DNA of 64,000 nucleotides, from positions 186,001 through 250,000 of the forward strand of contig CAVPGR010000004.1 in NCBI GenBank assembly GCA_963704035.1. Direction: 5' to 3'. The DNA is from JAOSJL01 sp963704035. Its GTDB lineage: Bacteria; Actinomycetota; Acidimicrobiia; IMCC26256; JAOSJL01. This document shows positions 26,849-35,411 of the stretch, piece by piece (the stretch's first letter is position 1; the number at the start of each line of letters is the position of its first letter). Below the pieces are notes generated by a model. That model saw nothing but the letters and a program-made list of their open reading frames with translations. It did not search any database and was not told where the DNA came from. The translations under genes were made by a program, and so were the position numbers.

Positions 26849-27585
26849 GAACGGCGTGCGGGGGGCGGTTCGGCCACGAGCTCGGCCTGCGCCTCCATGA
26901 TCTCGGCGATGCCCCGCTCGGCATGATCCAGGAGAGCGTCGAGCTCACCCCGCGAGAACGGGCTGCCTTCCGCCGTCCCCTGCACCTCGATGAGCCGTGC
27001 CCCCGCCATGACGACGTTCATGTCGACCTCTGCGTTGACGTCCTCGGAGTAGTCGAGGTCGAGGAGCGGCAGGCCTCCGACGATGCCCACCGAGATGGCC
27101 GCGCACGGCCCCGTGATCGGGTGCGCCGGAATCGTGCCGGCGGCGAGGAGTCTGCTGCACGCGTCGTGCAGGGCCGCATAGCCACCGCAGATCGACGCCG
27201 TACGCGTTCCACCGTCGGCCTGGATGACGTCGCAATCGACGGTGAGCTGAACCTCACCCAGCACCGCGAGATCGCTGACGGCCCGCAACGACCGCCCGAT
27301 GAGCCTCTGGATCTCCTGGGTGCGCCCCGACGGGCGACCCTTGGCGACCTCGCGGTTGATGCGCTCCGAGGTGGAGCCCGGCAGCATGGAGTACTCGGCG
27401 GTCACCCATCCCTTGCCCTTGCCACGAAGCCAGGGTGGAACCCGCTCCTCGATCGAGGCGGTACACAGCACGCGGGTCTTGCCGAACTCGACGAGCACGG
27501 ATCCCGCCGCGAACTCCGTGTAGTCCCGAATGAAGCGGACCGGCCGCAGGTCGCCCGGCTCACGTCCGTCGTTGCGAATCCCCAT
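26845..27585 (-). CDS. rph: ribonuclease PH
   Basis: Phosphorolytic 3' tRNA-trimming exoribonuclease. 246 residues with GREPGDLRPVRFIRDYTEFA, SVLVEFGKTRVLCTASIEER, GWVTAEYSMLPGSTSERINR, RLIGRSLRAV, LTVDCDVIQADGGTRTASI and the phosphate-binding region. Length normal. The stop overlaps the rdgB start. Positioned after the MBL hydrolase gene as in mycobacteria (Rv1339-rphA). Confidence 0.97.
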   Translation of the reverse strand: MGIRNDGREPGDLRPVRFIRDYTEFAAGSVLVEFGKTRVLCTASIEERVPPWLRGKGKGWVTAEYSMLPGSTSERINREVAKGRPSGRTQEIQRLIGRSLRAVSDLAVLGEVQLTVDCDVIQADGGTRTASICGGYAALHDACSRLLAAGTIPAHPITGPCAAISVGIVGGLPLLDLDYSEDVNAEVDMNVVMAGARLIEVQGTAEGSPFSRGELDALLDHAERGIAEIMEAQAELVAEPPPARRS

Positions 27586-27617
27586 GGTGTCTCCCGCGCG
27601 GTCTCTTCGCCGTGAAC

Positions 27618-28384
27618 TCAGACCCTGGTGACCATATGCGGTGCGGCCAGGCTCACGGGATCCCCGAACGCCTCGGTGGCCTCGGCCACGGCCGCCACGG
27701 GATCGGTGGTGGGCCACAGGTGCGTGAGCACCAGACGGCGCGCGCCCGCGGCCCTGGCACCCTCCCCGGCCTGGCGGGCCGACAGATGGACGGCGGTCGG
27801 TCGATCGGCGTGGAGATAGCTGGCCTCGGACAGCACGAGATCGGCGCCGGTCTCGAACTCCCCGACCGACCACCTGGGCCCCGTGTCAGAGGTGTACACG
27901 AACCTCTTCTCCCCGAATTCTCCACCGAATTCTCCGCAGAACGGGCCTCTGCCGAACGGGCCTCCACCGCGAGGGTCGGAACCGGATGGTCCGTGCGCGA
28001 GAAGCCGAGTCTCAGGTCGTTGACCGCCACGGTGTCACCGTCACCGACGTCGTGCCAGGCGAAGGTGTTTCCCCAGTTGCTCACCAGCGCGCCGAGCGTG
28101 TCGCGCACGCCCGCCGGTGCGTAGACGGGGATGTCGGTTCGCTCGAGTCCGTACCGGGCATGGACGTGGAACCCGTAGAGATCGACGCAGTGGTCGGGAT
28201 GCTGATGCGTGATGACGACCGCCGAGAGATCCTCGACAGCGAGGTGCTCCTGGAGGACGGGGTAGGTCCCGTTACCGCAGTCGAGCCAGACACTGGTGTC
28301 GCCGGCCTCGATCAGGTATCCGCTGCATGCTCCCGCGGGCGGCGCTCCATACGACCCCGACACACCCAGGACCGTCAGCTCCAC
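27618..28384 (-). CDS. metallo-beta-lactamase-fold hydrolase (Rv1339-like), one frameshift
   Basis: About 255 residues with a frame change near 27900. Metal ligands in VITHQHPDHCVDLYG (THxHxDH), later His in RTDHPVPTLAVEA and LVLTHLWPT. It resembles RNase Z or cyclic-nucleotide phosphodiesterase-like MBL proteins; the mycobacterial neighbour Rv1339 is such a phosphodiesterase. The segment ARSAEARSAENSVENS at the frameshift is a short tandem repeat insertion, which may also be where the frame was lost. GTG start overlaps the murI end by ten bases. Confidence 0.8.
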
Positions 28385-29196
28385 GACACGGCTTCCACAT
28401 CCACGACCTCGGGGCCGAGAAACCGCTCGCCGAGTGCTCGGAAGGTCTCGACGTTCCCGCTCGTGAAGAACCGTGCACGCGCCGGAGAATCCTGGTCGCG
28501 GTGCAGGCCACGTTCGGTCAGGAGCCGCCGCACCTCGAACGCCGTCTCGTCCGCGCTCGACACCAAGACGACATCGCGTCCCATCACATCACCGATCGTA
28601 CGGGCGAGCAGCGGATAGTGCGTGCAACCCAGCACGAGGGTGTCGACCTTGGCGTCACGCACCGGAGCCAGAAGGCGTTCCGCGAGAACGTGGACCTGAT
28701 CGGAATCGACATCGCCCGACTCGACGAACTCGACGAATCCCGGACACGCCGCGCACGTCACACGAAGAGGTCCGGTCGAGTCCGGAAGGCCTTCGGCCGC
28801 CCTCTGATAGGCGCCCGATGCGATGGTGCCGACCGTGCCGATGACGCCGACGTTGCCGGAGGTCGTCACCGCTGCCGCGGAACGCACACCGGGTTCGATC
28901 ACACCGACCACTGGGACGTCGAGTTGTCCGCGCAACGTGTCGAGAGCTGCCGCCGTGGCGCTGTTGCACGCGACCACCACCGCCTTCGCTCCGCGACCCA
29001 CGAGCCACCCGCCGATTTCGACGGCGTGGTCACGCACCTCCTCGGTCGGCTTCGGCCCATAGGGGAATCGTGCGGTGTCGCCGACGTAGTGGATCTCCTC
29101 ACCCGGGAGGAGATCGAGGAGTGCCCGCAGCACCGTGAGGCCGCCCAGGCCCGAGTCGAAGACGCCGATCGGACCCGTCGGCTCCGGCGGGCTCAC
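28375..29196 (-). CDS. murI: glutamate racemase
   Basis: Makes D-glutamate for peptidoglycan. 273 residues with the two catalytic cysteines in VVACNSATAAALDTL and LVLGCTHYPLL, N-terminal GVFDSGLGGLTVLRALLDLL and YVGDTARFPYGPKPTEEV. Length normal. In the operon with sua5 upstream and the MBL gene downstream. Confidence 0.97.
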   Translation of the reverse strand: MSPPEPTGPIGVFDSGLGGLTVLRALLDLLPGEEIHYVGDTARFPYGPKPTEEVRDHAVEIGGWLVGRGAKAVVVACNSATAAALDTLRGQLDVPVVGVIEPGVRSAAAVTTSGNVGVIGTVGTIASGAYQRAAEGLPDSTGPLRVTCAACPGFVEFVESGDVDSDQVHVLAERLLAPVRDAKVDTLVLGCTHYPLLARTIGDVMGRDVVLVSSADETAFEVRRLLTERGLHRDQDSPARARFFTSGNVETFRALGERFLGPEVVDVEAVSWS

Positions 29197-29215
29197 ACTC
29201 GCTCCCCCCGGATGC

Positions 29216-30262
29216 TCACGCCTGCGGCTCCGTCGACTTCGTCGACTCCTTCGACCCGGCGGCTCGCTCCAGGCGGTCGACCACCGCCGCCCCGATCCCC
29301 TCGCGAGCGGGCGGGACGGCCACGACCACGTCGAGCTCGTGCTCGTCCGCCGCGCGGAGCTGGCTGTAGAGCGAAGCCGCGTAGCCTTCCGGGTCTGCAG
29401 GAACGTCGAGCCTGATCACGTCGTCATGCGTGGGGTCATGCGCGATCGCAAGGTCGCTCGACCCGAGCACGCCCACACGCGTTCCCGGAGCAACGATCGC
29501 ATCGAGTGTCGTCACGAGATCCTCACGATCGGCAATGACGACCCACGCTCGTGGCGCGTAGTGCGTCTGCAGTGATCCGGGTACACGTACGATCGTCCTT
29601 CTCGCATTCACCGCCGTCGATTCGGAGCCGGTCAGGGAAACGATCCGTTGCTCGGTGATCGCTCCCGGCCGAAGAACCCTCGGGGGATCCGTGGTGCAGT
29701 CGACGACGGTCGACTCGACGCCTACCCGACACGGCCCGCCGTCGACCACAGCGTTGACTTCACCACCGAGGTCGGCGATCACATGGTCGGCGGTCGTCGG
29801 ACTCACCGCACCGAACCGATTCGCCGATGGTGCCGCCACTCCCCGACCGAACGCGCGCAACAGCGCGAGCGCGATCGGATGGTCGGGCATACGCACCGCC
29901 ACCGTGGCCTGGCCTCCCGTCACCTCGTCGAGCACGTCGGGCGCTCGATCGACGACCACGGTCAGCGGCCCCGGCCAACAGGCTTCGACGAGTCGGCGGG
30001 CGTCGCCGGACAAGACGCGACCCCAGTCGTCGAGTTCCTCGACGGTACCGACGTGCACGATCACCGGATGGTCGGCGGGGCGCCGCTTGACCTCGTAGAG
30101 GCGGCGCAGAGCGGCCGCGTTCGCCGCGTCGGCGCCGAGCCCGTACACCGTCTCGGTCGGAAAGGCGACGAGCCCCCCTGCGCGCAGCACCTCGACCGCG
30201 ATGTCGAGTCCCGAATTCGGGATTCCCGACTTTGGGACTTCCGACTCGGGCACCGGAGCCAC
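29216..30262 (-). CDS. L-threonylcarbamoyladenylate synthase (Sua5, two-domain)
   Basis: Forms TC-AMP for the t6A37 modification of tRNA. 348 residues: YrdC domain (about 15-200: GGLVAFPTETVYGLGADAAN, KRRPADHPVIVHV, SANRFGAVSPTTADHV, GVESTVVDC) and a C-terminal Sua5 domain (LQTHYAPRAWVVI onward). The N-terminal VPESEVPKSGIPNSG comes from a short repeat of TCGGGAATCCC type at the start region. The second island begins four bases upstream of this start. Confidence 0.93.
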   Translation of the reverse strand: MAPVPESEVPKSGIPNSGLDIAVEVLRAGGLVAFPTETVYGLGADAANAAALRRLYEVKRRPADHPVIVHVGTVEELDDWGRVLSGDARRLVEACWPGPLTVVVDRAPDVLDEVTGGQATVAVRMPDHPIALALLRAFGRGVAAPSANRFGAVSPTTADHVIADLGGEVNAVVDGGPCRVGVESTVVDCTTDPPRVLRPGAITEQRIVSLTGSESTAVNARRTIVRVPGSLQTHYAPRAWVVIADREDLVTTLDAIVAPGTRVGVLGSSDLAIAHDPTHDDVIRLDVPADPEGYAASLYSQLRAADEHELDVVVAVPPAREGIGAAVVDRLERAAGSKESTKSTEPQA

Positions 30263-30389
30263 GATCTACCAGTAGATATGCCGACAGGGGCACTGACCAG
30301 CCCAAACACGAAGCCGCGTAGTCGCGGAGTGGTGCGAATGCATCAGAAGCGGGGCCGTCGTGTCGATCTGAGAGTCATCATGGGGGACG

Positions 30390-30975
30390 CGACCGCGATT
30401 TCGGTGCTTGGCTTGCGGAAGAAGGGTATTCGCGTCGGACCGCCGACCTCTACCAGCAGTATGTCCGGCGCTGCTACCAGGCCATCAGAGCCCAGGGGGG
30501 GAACGCTCGCTCGAGCCAAGGAAGACGACCTCCGATCGTGGTGGGCGACGCTACCGCCTTCGTCGTCGTCGAGGAACGTCGCCAAACATGCGCTCATCGC
30601 CTACTGCCGATATCGCGGCTGCGACACAGGCGGCAACGCCGAACCACTCCCCCGTATCCCCGCACCACACGGCGTCCCCCGGCCCGTCGACGAGGCGACG
30701 TTCCACGTTCTGCTCTGTACGGCACGCGCCATGGGCGGCCACCACGAGGCGGTCGGATCAATGCTCGGCTACACGGGCTGCCGCATCGGAGAGATGGAAC
30801 ACGCCGCCTGGTCAAAAAAATCGAGTTCGGAGCCGCGCCCGTCTGGTACGCCGAAGGGAAAGGCAACCGTCGCCACGGCACGAAAACTCGACCGATCCCA
30901 CTCAACGCGCCACTCGTGAGCGTCTCAGACGGTAGCGCCATGTATCCCAGTCGCCCCACTGGTACTACGCGCTGA
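30390..30975 (+). pseudogene. tyrosine recombinase remnant
   Basis: Three consecutive frames together read FGAWLAEEGYSRRTADLYQQ, YVRRCYQAIRAQGG, EDDLRSWWATLPPSSSSRNV, AKHALIAYCRYRGC, AMGGHHEAVGSMLGYTGCRI and then IEFGAAPVWYAEGKGNRRHG. This is a core-binding domain and the first catalytic Arg (TGCRIGE). The HxxR, second His and Tyr regions are missing, so it is inactive. It marks the left end of the island. Confidence 0.7.
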
Positions 30976-30999
30976 GGAAGAGTGGGCTCAGGGCAGATA

Positions 31000-31065
31000 C
31001 CGCTGAAGGTCGACGCCGTGTCGGGGTCGCCGACCCTGCGGGCCACCAAGGCGACTGTCAGGGTT
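31000..31065 (-). pseudogene. holin-like C-terminal remnant
   Basis: The minus strand reads TLTVALVARRVGDPDTASTF, matching the end of the holin-like gene at 33915 (AVVKGFMARKVGGPNTASTA). The DNA of the two is about 77 percent identical over 39 bp in direct orientation. Only this tail is present. Confidence 0.5.
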
Positions 31066-31537
31066 CGCAGGGAGCCCCAAGCTCGCCAACGATTGCACAG
31101 AACGACAATGCGCTGATCTGCACTTGGTCCCCAGCGTCGCAGCGGCAGGCGACCACGGGCCACCGCCCGACGATCCGCTCATCGCGAATCCCCTCGATCG
31201 ACGCCAGCTTCACCGTCAGGACGCCTTCCGAAACCCCCGGAGCCAGCTCTTCGAGCGCGTCGACCTCCACGAGGATCTCACTATCGGCTTGGGCGACAAC
31301 AGCATCGACCGCGAGAAGCTCCTCGTCGCGGTCGTCGCCTCCGGCAACTAGGACCGCCCGGTCACTCGAATCACGTTCCGAATCGACGAGTTCGGCGACG
31401 GCATCGGTGAGCTCACTTGCCGAGACGGCAGATTGACCGGGTTCCGAATCGCTCGCCGTCTCGCTCGTACATCCGGCGGCCACTGCCAACGCAACCACTC
31501 CGAGCCCCAGCAGCGCCATCCGGTGTCGATTCTTCAT
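31058..31537 (-). CDS. lipoprotein, last gene of island operon
   Basis: 159 residues from ATG 31537. Signal MALLGLGVVALAVAAGC with lipobox VAAGC. The mature part is acidic (ASELTDAVAELVDSERDSSD) and has a C-terminal cysteine group (VVACRCDAGD, ALSFCAIVGELGAPC). ATG overlaps the acyl-carrier-protein stop (ATGA). No family recognised. Coupling to an ACP and an acyltransferase suggests it could be a substrate or partner of the pathway. Confidence 0.75.
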   Translation of the reverse strand: MKNRHRMALLGLGVVALAVAAGCTSETASDSEPGQSAVSASELTDAVAELVDSERDSSDRAVLVAGGDDRDEELLAVDAVVAQADSEILVEVDALEELAPGVSEGVLTVKLASIEGIRDERIVGRWPVVACRCDAGDQVQISALSFCAIVGELGAPCEP

Positions 31538-31803
31538 CGACGCTCGGCCTCCTGATCGCGTGCCGTCTGGATCCACTCGGCGAGCTCACCGATCGTGTCA
31601 ATGGAGTTGAGCAGTGGTGCAGGGAACTGCCTGCCTGCCGACTCCTCCGCAACCATCACGAGCTCTAGCATCTCGAGGGAGTCGATATCGACCTCGTGCC
31701 CGAATCGCCCGTCGAGCGGCCACGACGATGCGTCTTCGCCGCGGTCGATCGCCTCGCCCAAGGAGAGTACGAGCTTCGCGATTTGGTCGCGTTCAGGAGT
31801 CAT
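31534..31803 (-). CDS. acyl carrier protein-like protein
   Basis: 89 residues. The phosphopantetheine attachment site is VDIDSLEMLELVMVAEES (Ser of DSL), with the later helix IDTIGELAEWIQTA as in stand-alone ACPs. It is acidic and of normal ACP length. The start overlaps the end of the GNAT gene by 11 bases and the stop overlaps the lipoprotein start by ATGA, so all three are made together. A dedicated ACP next to a GNAT suggests acyl-ACP-dependent acyl transfer. Confidence 0.85.
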   Translation of the reverse strand: MTPERDQIAKLVLSLGEAIDRGEDASSWPLDGRFGHEVDIDSLEMLELVMVAEESAGRQFPAPLLNSIDTIGELAEWIQTARDQEAERR

Positions 31804-32401
31804 CGGCGCGTTGCCGAGTCCTGTCGAGGACCCGCGTGACGACAGGCAATGAGTAGAACCTCTCTCGGCGCATCGAGAAGAAGTGGACGTCCCAGTATCG
31901 ACCGAGGTGCCATTCGTGCTCGGGGAGCGTTCCATCGTGAGAGAAGAGACGCTCGAGTCCACGCTCGATGAGCGAGAGGTTGAAGTCGGGAGTCTCCAGA
32001 TACAGCGTCCGCAGTGGGTAGGCCTGGAGCACGTAGTTGAAGAAGAGCACGACCGCTTCGAGCGGCCAACCCCGTTGCTGGAATTCTGTCCTAAGGGCAA
32101 CGGCTACTTGGGCGGTTCCGTGCGTGAAATCTGGAACGATGCACTGAACGAAGCCGATGATTCGACCGCGGTCACGCTCCTCGATCGCGAACTGAGTGAG
32201 GACGTTGTCGGTCATTACCCGGTTTAGGGATGGTCCCGAGATGCCCGGGCCCACGCTGCGGTAGCGAAACGCGTTCCCACCTTCGATGAGAACGTCCAGC
32301 ACCCCCTGCTGGTCAGCTGGACTCCGGATCGGGCGGAGCGCGACCCGATCGGTCTCCAGCGCTGGCGCGGTGAACGAACCGCTAAGTGAATGCTTGGACA
32401 A
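31793..32401 (-). CDS. GNAT-family acyltransferase
   Basis: 202 residues, TTG start at 32401, seven bases after the upstream lipoprotein stop. N-terminal LETDRVALRPIRSPADQQGV is RimJ/RimL-like; FAIEERDRGRIIGFVQCIVP and TAQVAVALRTEFQQRGWPLE provide strands 4-5 and the acyl-donor-binding loop; YLETPDFNLSLIERGLERLF completes the fold. GNAT-fold enzymes using acyl-ACP are known (LuxI type, FeeM), which makes the neighbouring ACP a natural donor. Acceptor unknown. Confidence 0.8.
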   Translation of the reverse strand: MSKHSLSGSFTAPALETDRVALRPIRSPADQQGVLDVLIEGGNAFRYRSVGPGISGPSLNRVMTDNVLTQFAIEERDRGRIIGFVQCIVPDFTHGTAQVAVALRTEFQQRGWPLEAVVLFFNYVLQAYPLRTLYLETPDFNLSLIERGLERLFSHDGTLPEHEWHLGRYWDVHFFSMRRERFYSLPVVTRVLDRTRQRADDS

Positions 32402-32407
32402 GTTGAT

Positions 32408-33172
32408 TCAGGATTCTTCGGCCCGTTCGCGACTGATCGCCCGCAACGTCTCCACGAGCTCGTCGAACGTCTGCGGTGCCTGGGCTTCCTCGCCCGGACC
32501 CTCCGATGGTGTTGGAACAACCGTGCCAGCGTAGATCGCCGCCTGATCGGTGCCCTCGACCACGAAGCCTTGCGGGAAGGGCGAATAGATCGTCCGATTC
32601 TCGTGGGAGGCGACATTGATCTTCGCCACCGTGTCCTGGTTGAGTTCGGTGTAATCGCTAGCCGCCACAAGTGTTCGGAGGCCCTTGGGAAGCGCATCGG
32701 CGTAGCGGCTAACCGGAACCGGCGGGAGTGGTCCAGAGACCTGAGCCGTGGTGTCACTCGGACGCGGCCACTCGACGAGGACCTCGTCGCCAACCCTCAC
32801 TTCCTTCTGGCCGGCGAGGATGTCTGTAACTCTGAGGGTGAGCATCACGTTCTCTCGCTGGAAGAACTCTGGCTCATCGGCGTTGATTGTGCGACCTTCC
32901 TCGACGTTCACAATCTCACCCGCTACGACTAGCTCTGAAGCCTCGACAAGTTCGTCCACGCTCCGGAAGACCTCGTAGTCAGCGCCCTCCGTTCCAGCTC
33001 TCATCAAGGCCACGAAGGTTCCCGCGCCGCCTGGAGACTGGCTCGGCGCTGTCACGGCACTCGAATCCGCTCCCCCATCTCCGGAGGCGCACGCCGCCGT
33101 CAGCAGAGCCAACGCGAGCGCTCCGTACGCGAAACGGCGAATGCTTCTATGCGAGTTGAGTCGAAGAGTCAC
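32408..33172 (-). CDS. secreted lipoprotein of island operon
   Basis: 254 residues from GTG 33172, overlapping the protease stop (GTGA). Signal FAYGALALALLTAACAS with lipobox LTAAC. The mature part has a beta-rich domain (VDELVEASELVVAGEIVNVE, MLTLRVTDILAGQKEVRVGD) resembling the generic domain of secreted proteins that follow a surface tag, and ends in a helical tail (DELVETLRAISRERAEES). Probably the protease's surface partner or inhibitor, an inference from coupling only. Confidence 0.75.
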   Translation of the reverse strand: MTLRLNSHRSIRRFAYGALALALLTAACASGDGGADSSAVTAPSQSPGGAGTFVALMRAGTEGADYEVFRSVDELVEASELVVAGEIVNVEEGRTINADEPEFFQRENVMLTLRVTDILAGQKEVRVGDEVLVEWPRPSDTTAQVSGPLPPVPVSRYADALPKGLRTLVAASDYTELNQDTVAKINVASHENRTIYSPFPQGFVVEGTDQAAIYAGTVVPTPSEGPGEEAQAPQTFDELVETLRAISRERAEES

Positions 33173-33804
33173 GGGAACTGTGGATTGATGTGCTGGTTCT
33201 TGTGGTGGTCGCTGTAGACGCGCCAATGTCCGGCGTTGTTGACCCCTCCCGAGTACATGCAATCGTGCTCGTCATCCGGCGGTGATTGAAGACCGCCGGT
33301 GCCCTTATAGTGCTGGAATCCCATTGAGTGACCGTTTTCGTGGCACGCGAGGGCGGTCAAGTTGTTCTCAAATGTTCCGCCATCCGGGAAGGGCCCGTCC
33401 AGGACTTCTGCGATGTCCATGTTTGCAAGGCCCCCGTCACAGGTCGTGAAAGGCGGCCAGGACGAGTGGTACTGCCTACAATCCCACAAGCCTCGCCACC
33501 CGTTCGGAAGATCCACAGTCGTGTCCCATACGACATCTGTGACAGGCGCGACGAAAACATCGCAGAACTCGGGCTGGGCGTCCATATCTGACCACGCGTC
33601 GGTGGTTTCGTTCGTCAGTTGTACGTTGTCGATGGCGACCGGGTTGAAGCCGCTTACGAAGCAATAGCGATGGACAACGCCGTCGTGGGTTGGTGCCAGG
33701 TCGTCCCATGCCCCAGCGCTCGGAAGTGCCACCGGGGCCGCCGATGCTAAGGATGCGCCCAATCCGACGCGGGTCAGACGTGATAGCCAACCGGGCACAC
33801 GCAT
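33169..33804 (-). CDS. secreted metzincin-type zinc protease
   Basis: 211 residues from ATG 33804 (AAGGG five bases upstream; earlier in-frame starts lack a site). Signal peptide LTRVGLGASLASAAPVALPS. The zinc motif CHENGHSMGFQH fits HExxHxxGxxH of metzincins, and EHDCMYSGG could be the Met-turn. Six or more cysteines (RYCFVSG, EFCDVF, WDCRQY, TTCDGG) suggest a disulfide-stabilised exoprotein. First gene of the five-gene island operon. Confidence 0.85.
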   Translation of the reverse strand: MRVPGWLSRLTRVGLGASLASAAPVALPSAGAWDDLAPTHDGVVHRYCFVSGFNPVAIDNVQLTNETTDAWSDMDAQPEFCDVFVAPVTDVVWDTTVDLPNGWRGLWDCRQYHSSWPPFTTCDGGLANMDIAEVLDGPFPDGGTFENNLTALACHENGHSMGFQHYKGTGGLQSPPDDEHDCMYSGGVNNAGHWRVYSDHHKNQHINPQFP

Positions 33805-33914
33805 CCACCCTTCGCTCGAACTCTTACTCGAATGGTACGCCCCCATCCCCACTCGCTACAAGCGGTGATTCCGCTCAATCCGGGACAGCATCCACGACGG
33901 CGTTGCCAGCGTCA

Positions 33915-34114
33915 TCACTCCAGGCCCGGCGCCGTCGATGCGGTGTTGGGGCCTCCGACCTTGCGGGCCATAAACCCCTTCACAACCGCCAAGACAGCAG
34001 CGACCGGAGCGGCGTAGCCGGCCGGGACGTCGAGGGTCGACGGTCACCGAGCGCGAGGCCAGCCTCGAGGGCCGTCCACAGAACTCGTTCGGCGAGGCCC
34101 CAACGAAACGTCAT
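33915..34114 (-). CDS. holin-like phage protein, one frameshift
   Basis: About 66 residues from ATG 34114 (AGGAGG eight bases upstream) with one frame change near 34045. It reads TFRWGLAERVLWTALEAGLA, then VPAGYAAPVAAVLAVVKGFM and ARKVGGPNTASTAPGLE. An amphipathic start, a hydrophobic helix and the ending GxPNTAS are typical of actinophage holins. Next to no lysin here, so it is a lysis-module remnant. Confidence 0.55.
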
Positions 34115-34170
34115 GTCACGGTCCTCCTGAACCGAGCGCCTGGGTCAACACGAACGTTGCGAGGATCGCG

Positions 34171-34458
34171 ATGAACGTCCCCGCCAGCTACGTGAACGAG
34201 AACACGACGTACGGCGCGATCCGGGACTACATCCTGCTCACGTTCGGGGAGACCGTCACCGCCCAGACCGTGACCAACTACCACCAGGACGCGGTGAAGG
34301 CCCACGATCCGACGCTCGTCGCGATGATCGTGGACTTCTACGGGCTGACGCTCGACGATCTCCCGCCGGACATCCAGGATCGCTGCGTGCAGGCACGGAC
34401 CGCTCTCGATCGCCTCGGCGGACCCGAGACAGACCCAGGGCGCGCTACCAGTAGTTGA
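34171..34458 (+). CDS. small phage-type regulator-like protein
   Basis: 95 residues. TTYGAIRDYILLTFGETVTA then QTVTNYHQDAVKAHDPTLVA and MIVDFYGLTLDDLPPDIQDR resembles small Cro/immunity-type proteins of actinophages, though a classical helix-turn-helix is not obvious. Its last codons overlap the convergent cysM end and cross the island boundary repeat, so the C-terminus may have been set by insertion. Confidence 0.5.
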   Translation: MNVPASYVNENTTYGAIRDYILLTFGETVTAQTVTNYHQDAVKAHDPTLVAMIVDFYGLTLDDLPPDIQDRCVQARTALDRLGGPETDPGRATSS

Positions 34459-35380
34459 TGCGCGTGGCGCGCTCGACGACGACGTCGAGATCGTCGGTCC
34501 AGGCCCCCGACGACAGGTACTTCCACCCACCGTCGGGCAGCACGGTGACGATCGTCCCGCTGTCCATCGTCTCGGCGACCTTGGCCACACCGTGGAGCGC
34601 GGCTCCCGAGGAGATCCCGGCGAACACGCTGCACCGATCGAGGAGGCGACGGGTCCACTCGACCGAATCCGGTGCGCGCACGACGAACTTCCGGTCGAGA
34701 ATGTCGGGGTCGAAGATGGGCGGGACGAAGCCGTCCTCGAGCGAGCGGAGGCCCTGGACGAGCTCGCCGGCCGGAGGCTCGACCGCGACGATCTGCACGT
34801 CGGGGTTCTTCTCCTTCAGGAATCGTCCGACACCCATCAAGGTGCCCGAGGTGCCGAGGCCCGCGACGAAGGCATCGACCTCGGGGCAGTCACGCCAGAT
34901 CTCCGGACCGGTGCCCTCGTAGTGCGCGAGGGGGTTCGCCTCGTTGCCGTACTGAAAGAGCATCACGAGGCTCGGGTCGGCCTCCGACAGTTCGCGCGCG
35001 ACACGGATGGCGCCGTTGCTCCCCTCCTCGGGAGGCGAGAGCACGAATTCCGCTCCGAAGATCTCGAGAAGCTGACGTCGCTCGACCGACACGTTCTCGG
35101 GAAGCACGACCCGCAGCGGGTAGCCACGGATCCGGCAGATCATCGCCAGGCCGATCCCGGTGTTTCCCGACGTGGGTTCGAGGATCGTGTCACCGGGCTT
35201 CAGTGTCCCGTCGCGCTCGGCCAGCTCGATCATCTTCAGAGCGACGCGGTCTTTGACCGAGCCGCCGGGGTTCTGACCCTCGAGCTTGGCGTAGATCCGA
35301 ACGCCGGGTTTCGGGCTCAGCTCGTGCAGACCGACCAGCGGTGTGTCGCCGATCGTGCCCAGGATGGACTCGTAGCGCAT
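34445..35380 (-). CDS. cysM: cysteine synthase (CysM type, CysO-dependent)
   Basis: PLP enzyme, 311 residues. Lys in PGGSVKDRVALKMIE binds PLP; EPTSGNTGIGLAMICRIRGY and GTSGTLMGVGRFL are the phosphate and substrate loops. The adjacent cysO and mec genes identify it as the thiocarboxylate-using O-phosphoserine-type enzyme of actinobacteria. The C-terminus ends RINYW; the mobile C-terminal tail of the family is present. Its stop lies in the island's right repeat. Confidence 0.95.
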   Translation of the reverse strand: MRYESILGTIGDTPLVGLHELSPKPGVRIYAKLEGQNPGGSVKDRVALKMIELAERDGTLKPGDTILEPTSGNTGIGLAMICRIRGYPLRVVLPENVSVERRQLLEIFGAEFVLSPPEEGSNGAIRVARELSEADPSLVMLFQYGNEANPLAHYEGTGPEIWRDCPEVDAFVAGLGTSGTLMGVGRFLKEKNPDVQIVAVEPPAGELVQGLRSLEDGFVPPIFDPDILDRKFVVRAPDSVEWTRRLLDRCSVFAGISSGAALHGVAKVAETMDSGTIVTVLPDGGWKYLSSGAWTDDLDVVVERATRINYW

Positions 35381-35411
35381 GGCGGGAGCGCCGCGTCGGG
35401 CGGCGGACGCC

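Larger units (their letters stand above)
30266..34452. mobile_element. 4.2-kb genomic island between sua5 and cysM
   Basis: Bounded by the 10-bp direct repeat CTACCAGTAG (30266-30275 and 34443-34452). The right copy overlaps the last codons and stop of cysM, as in elements that target a gene's 3' end. Contents: a degenerate tyrosine recombinase at the left, a five-gene cargo operon, holin-like remnants, and a small phage-type protein at the right. In mycobacteria mec-cysO-cysM is followed closely by murI-MBL-rph-rdgB, so the island interrupts a conserved neighbourhood. Confidence 0.65.
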
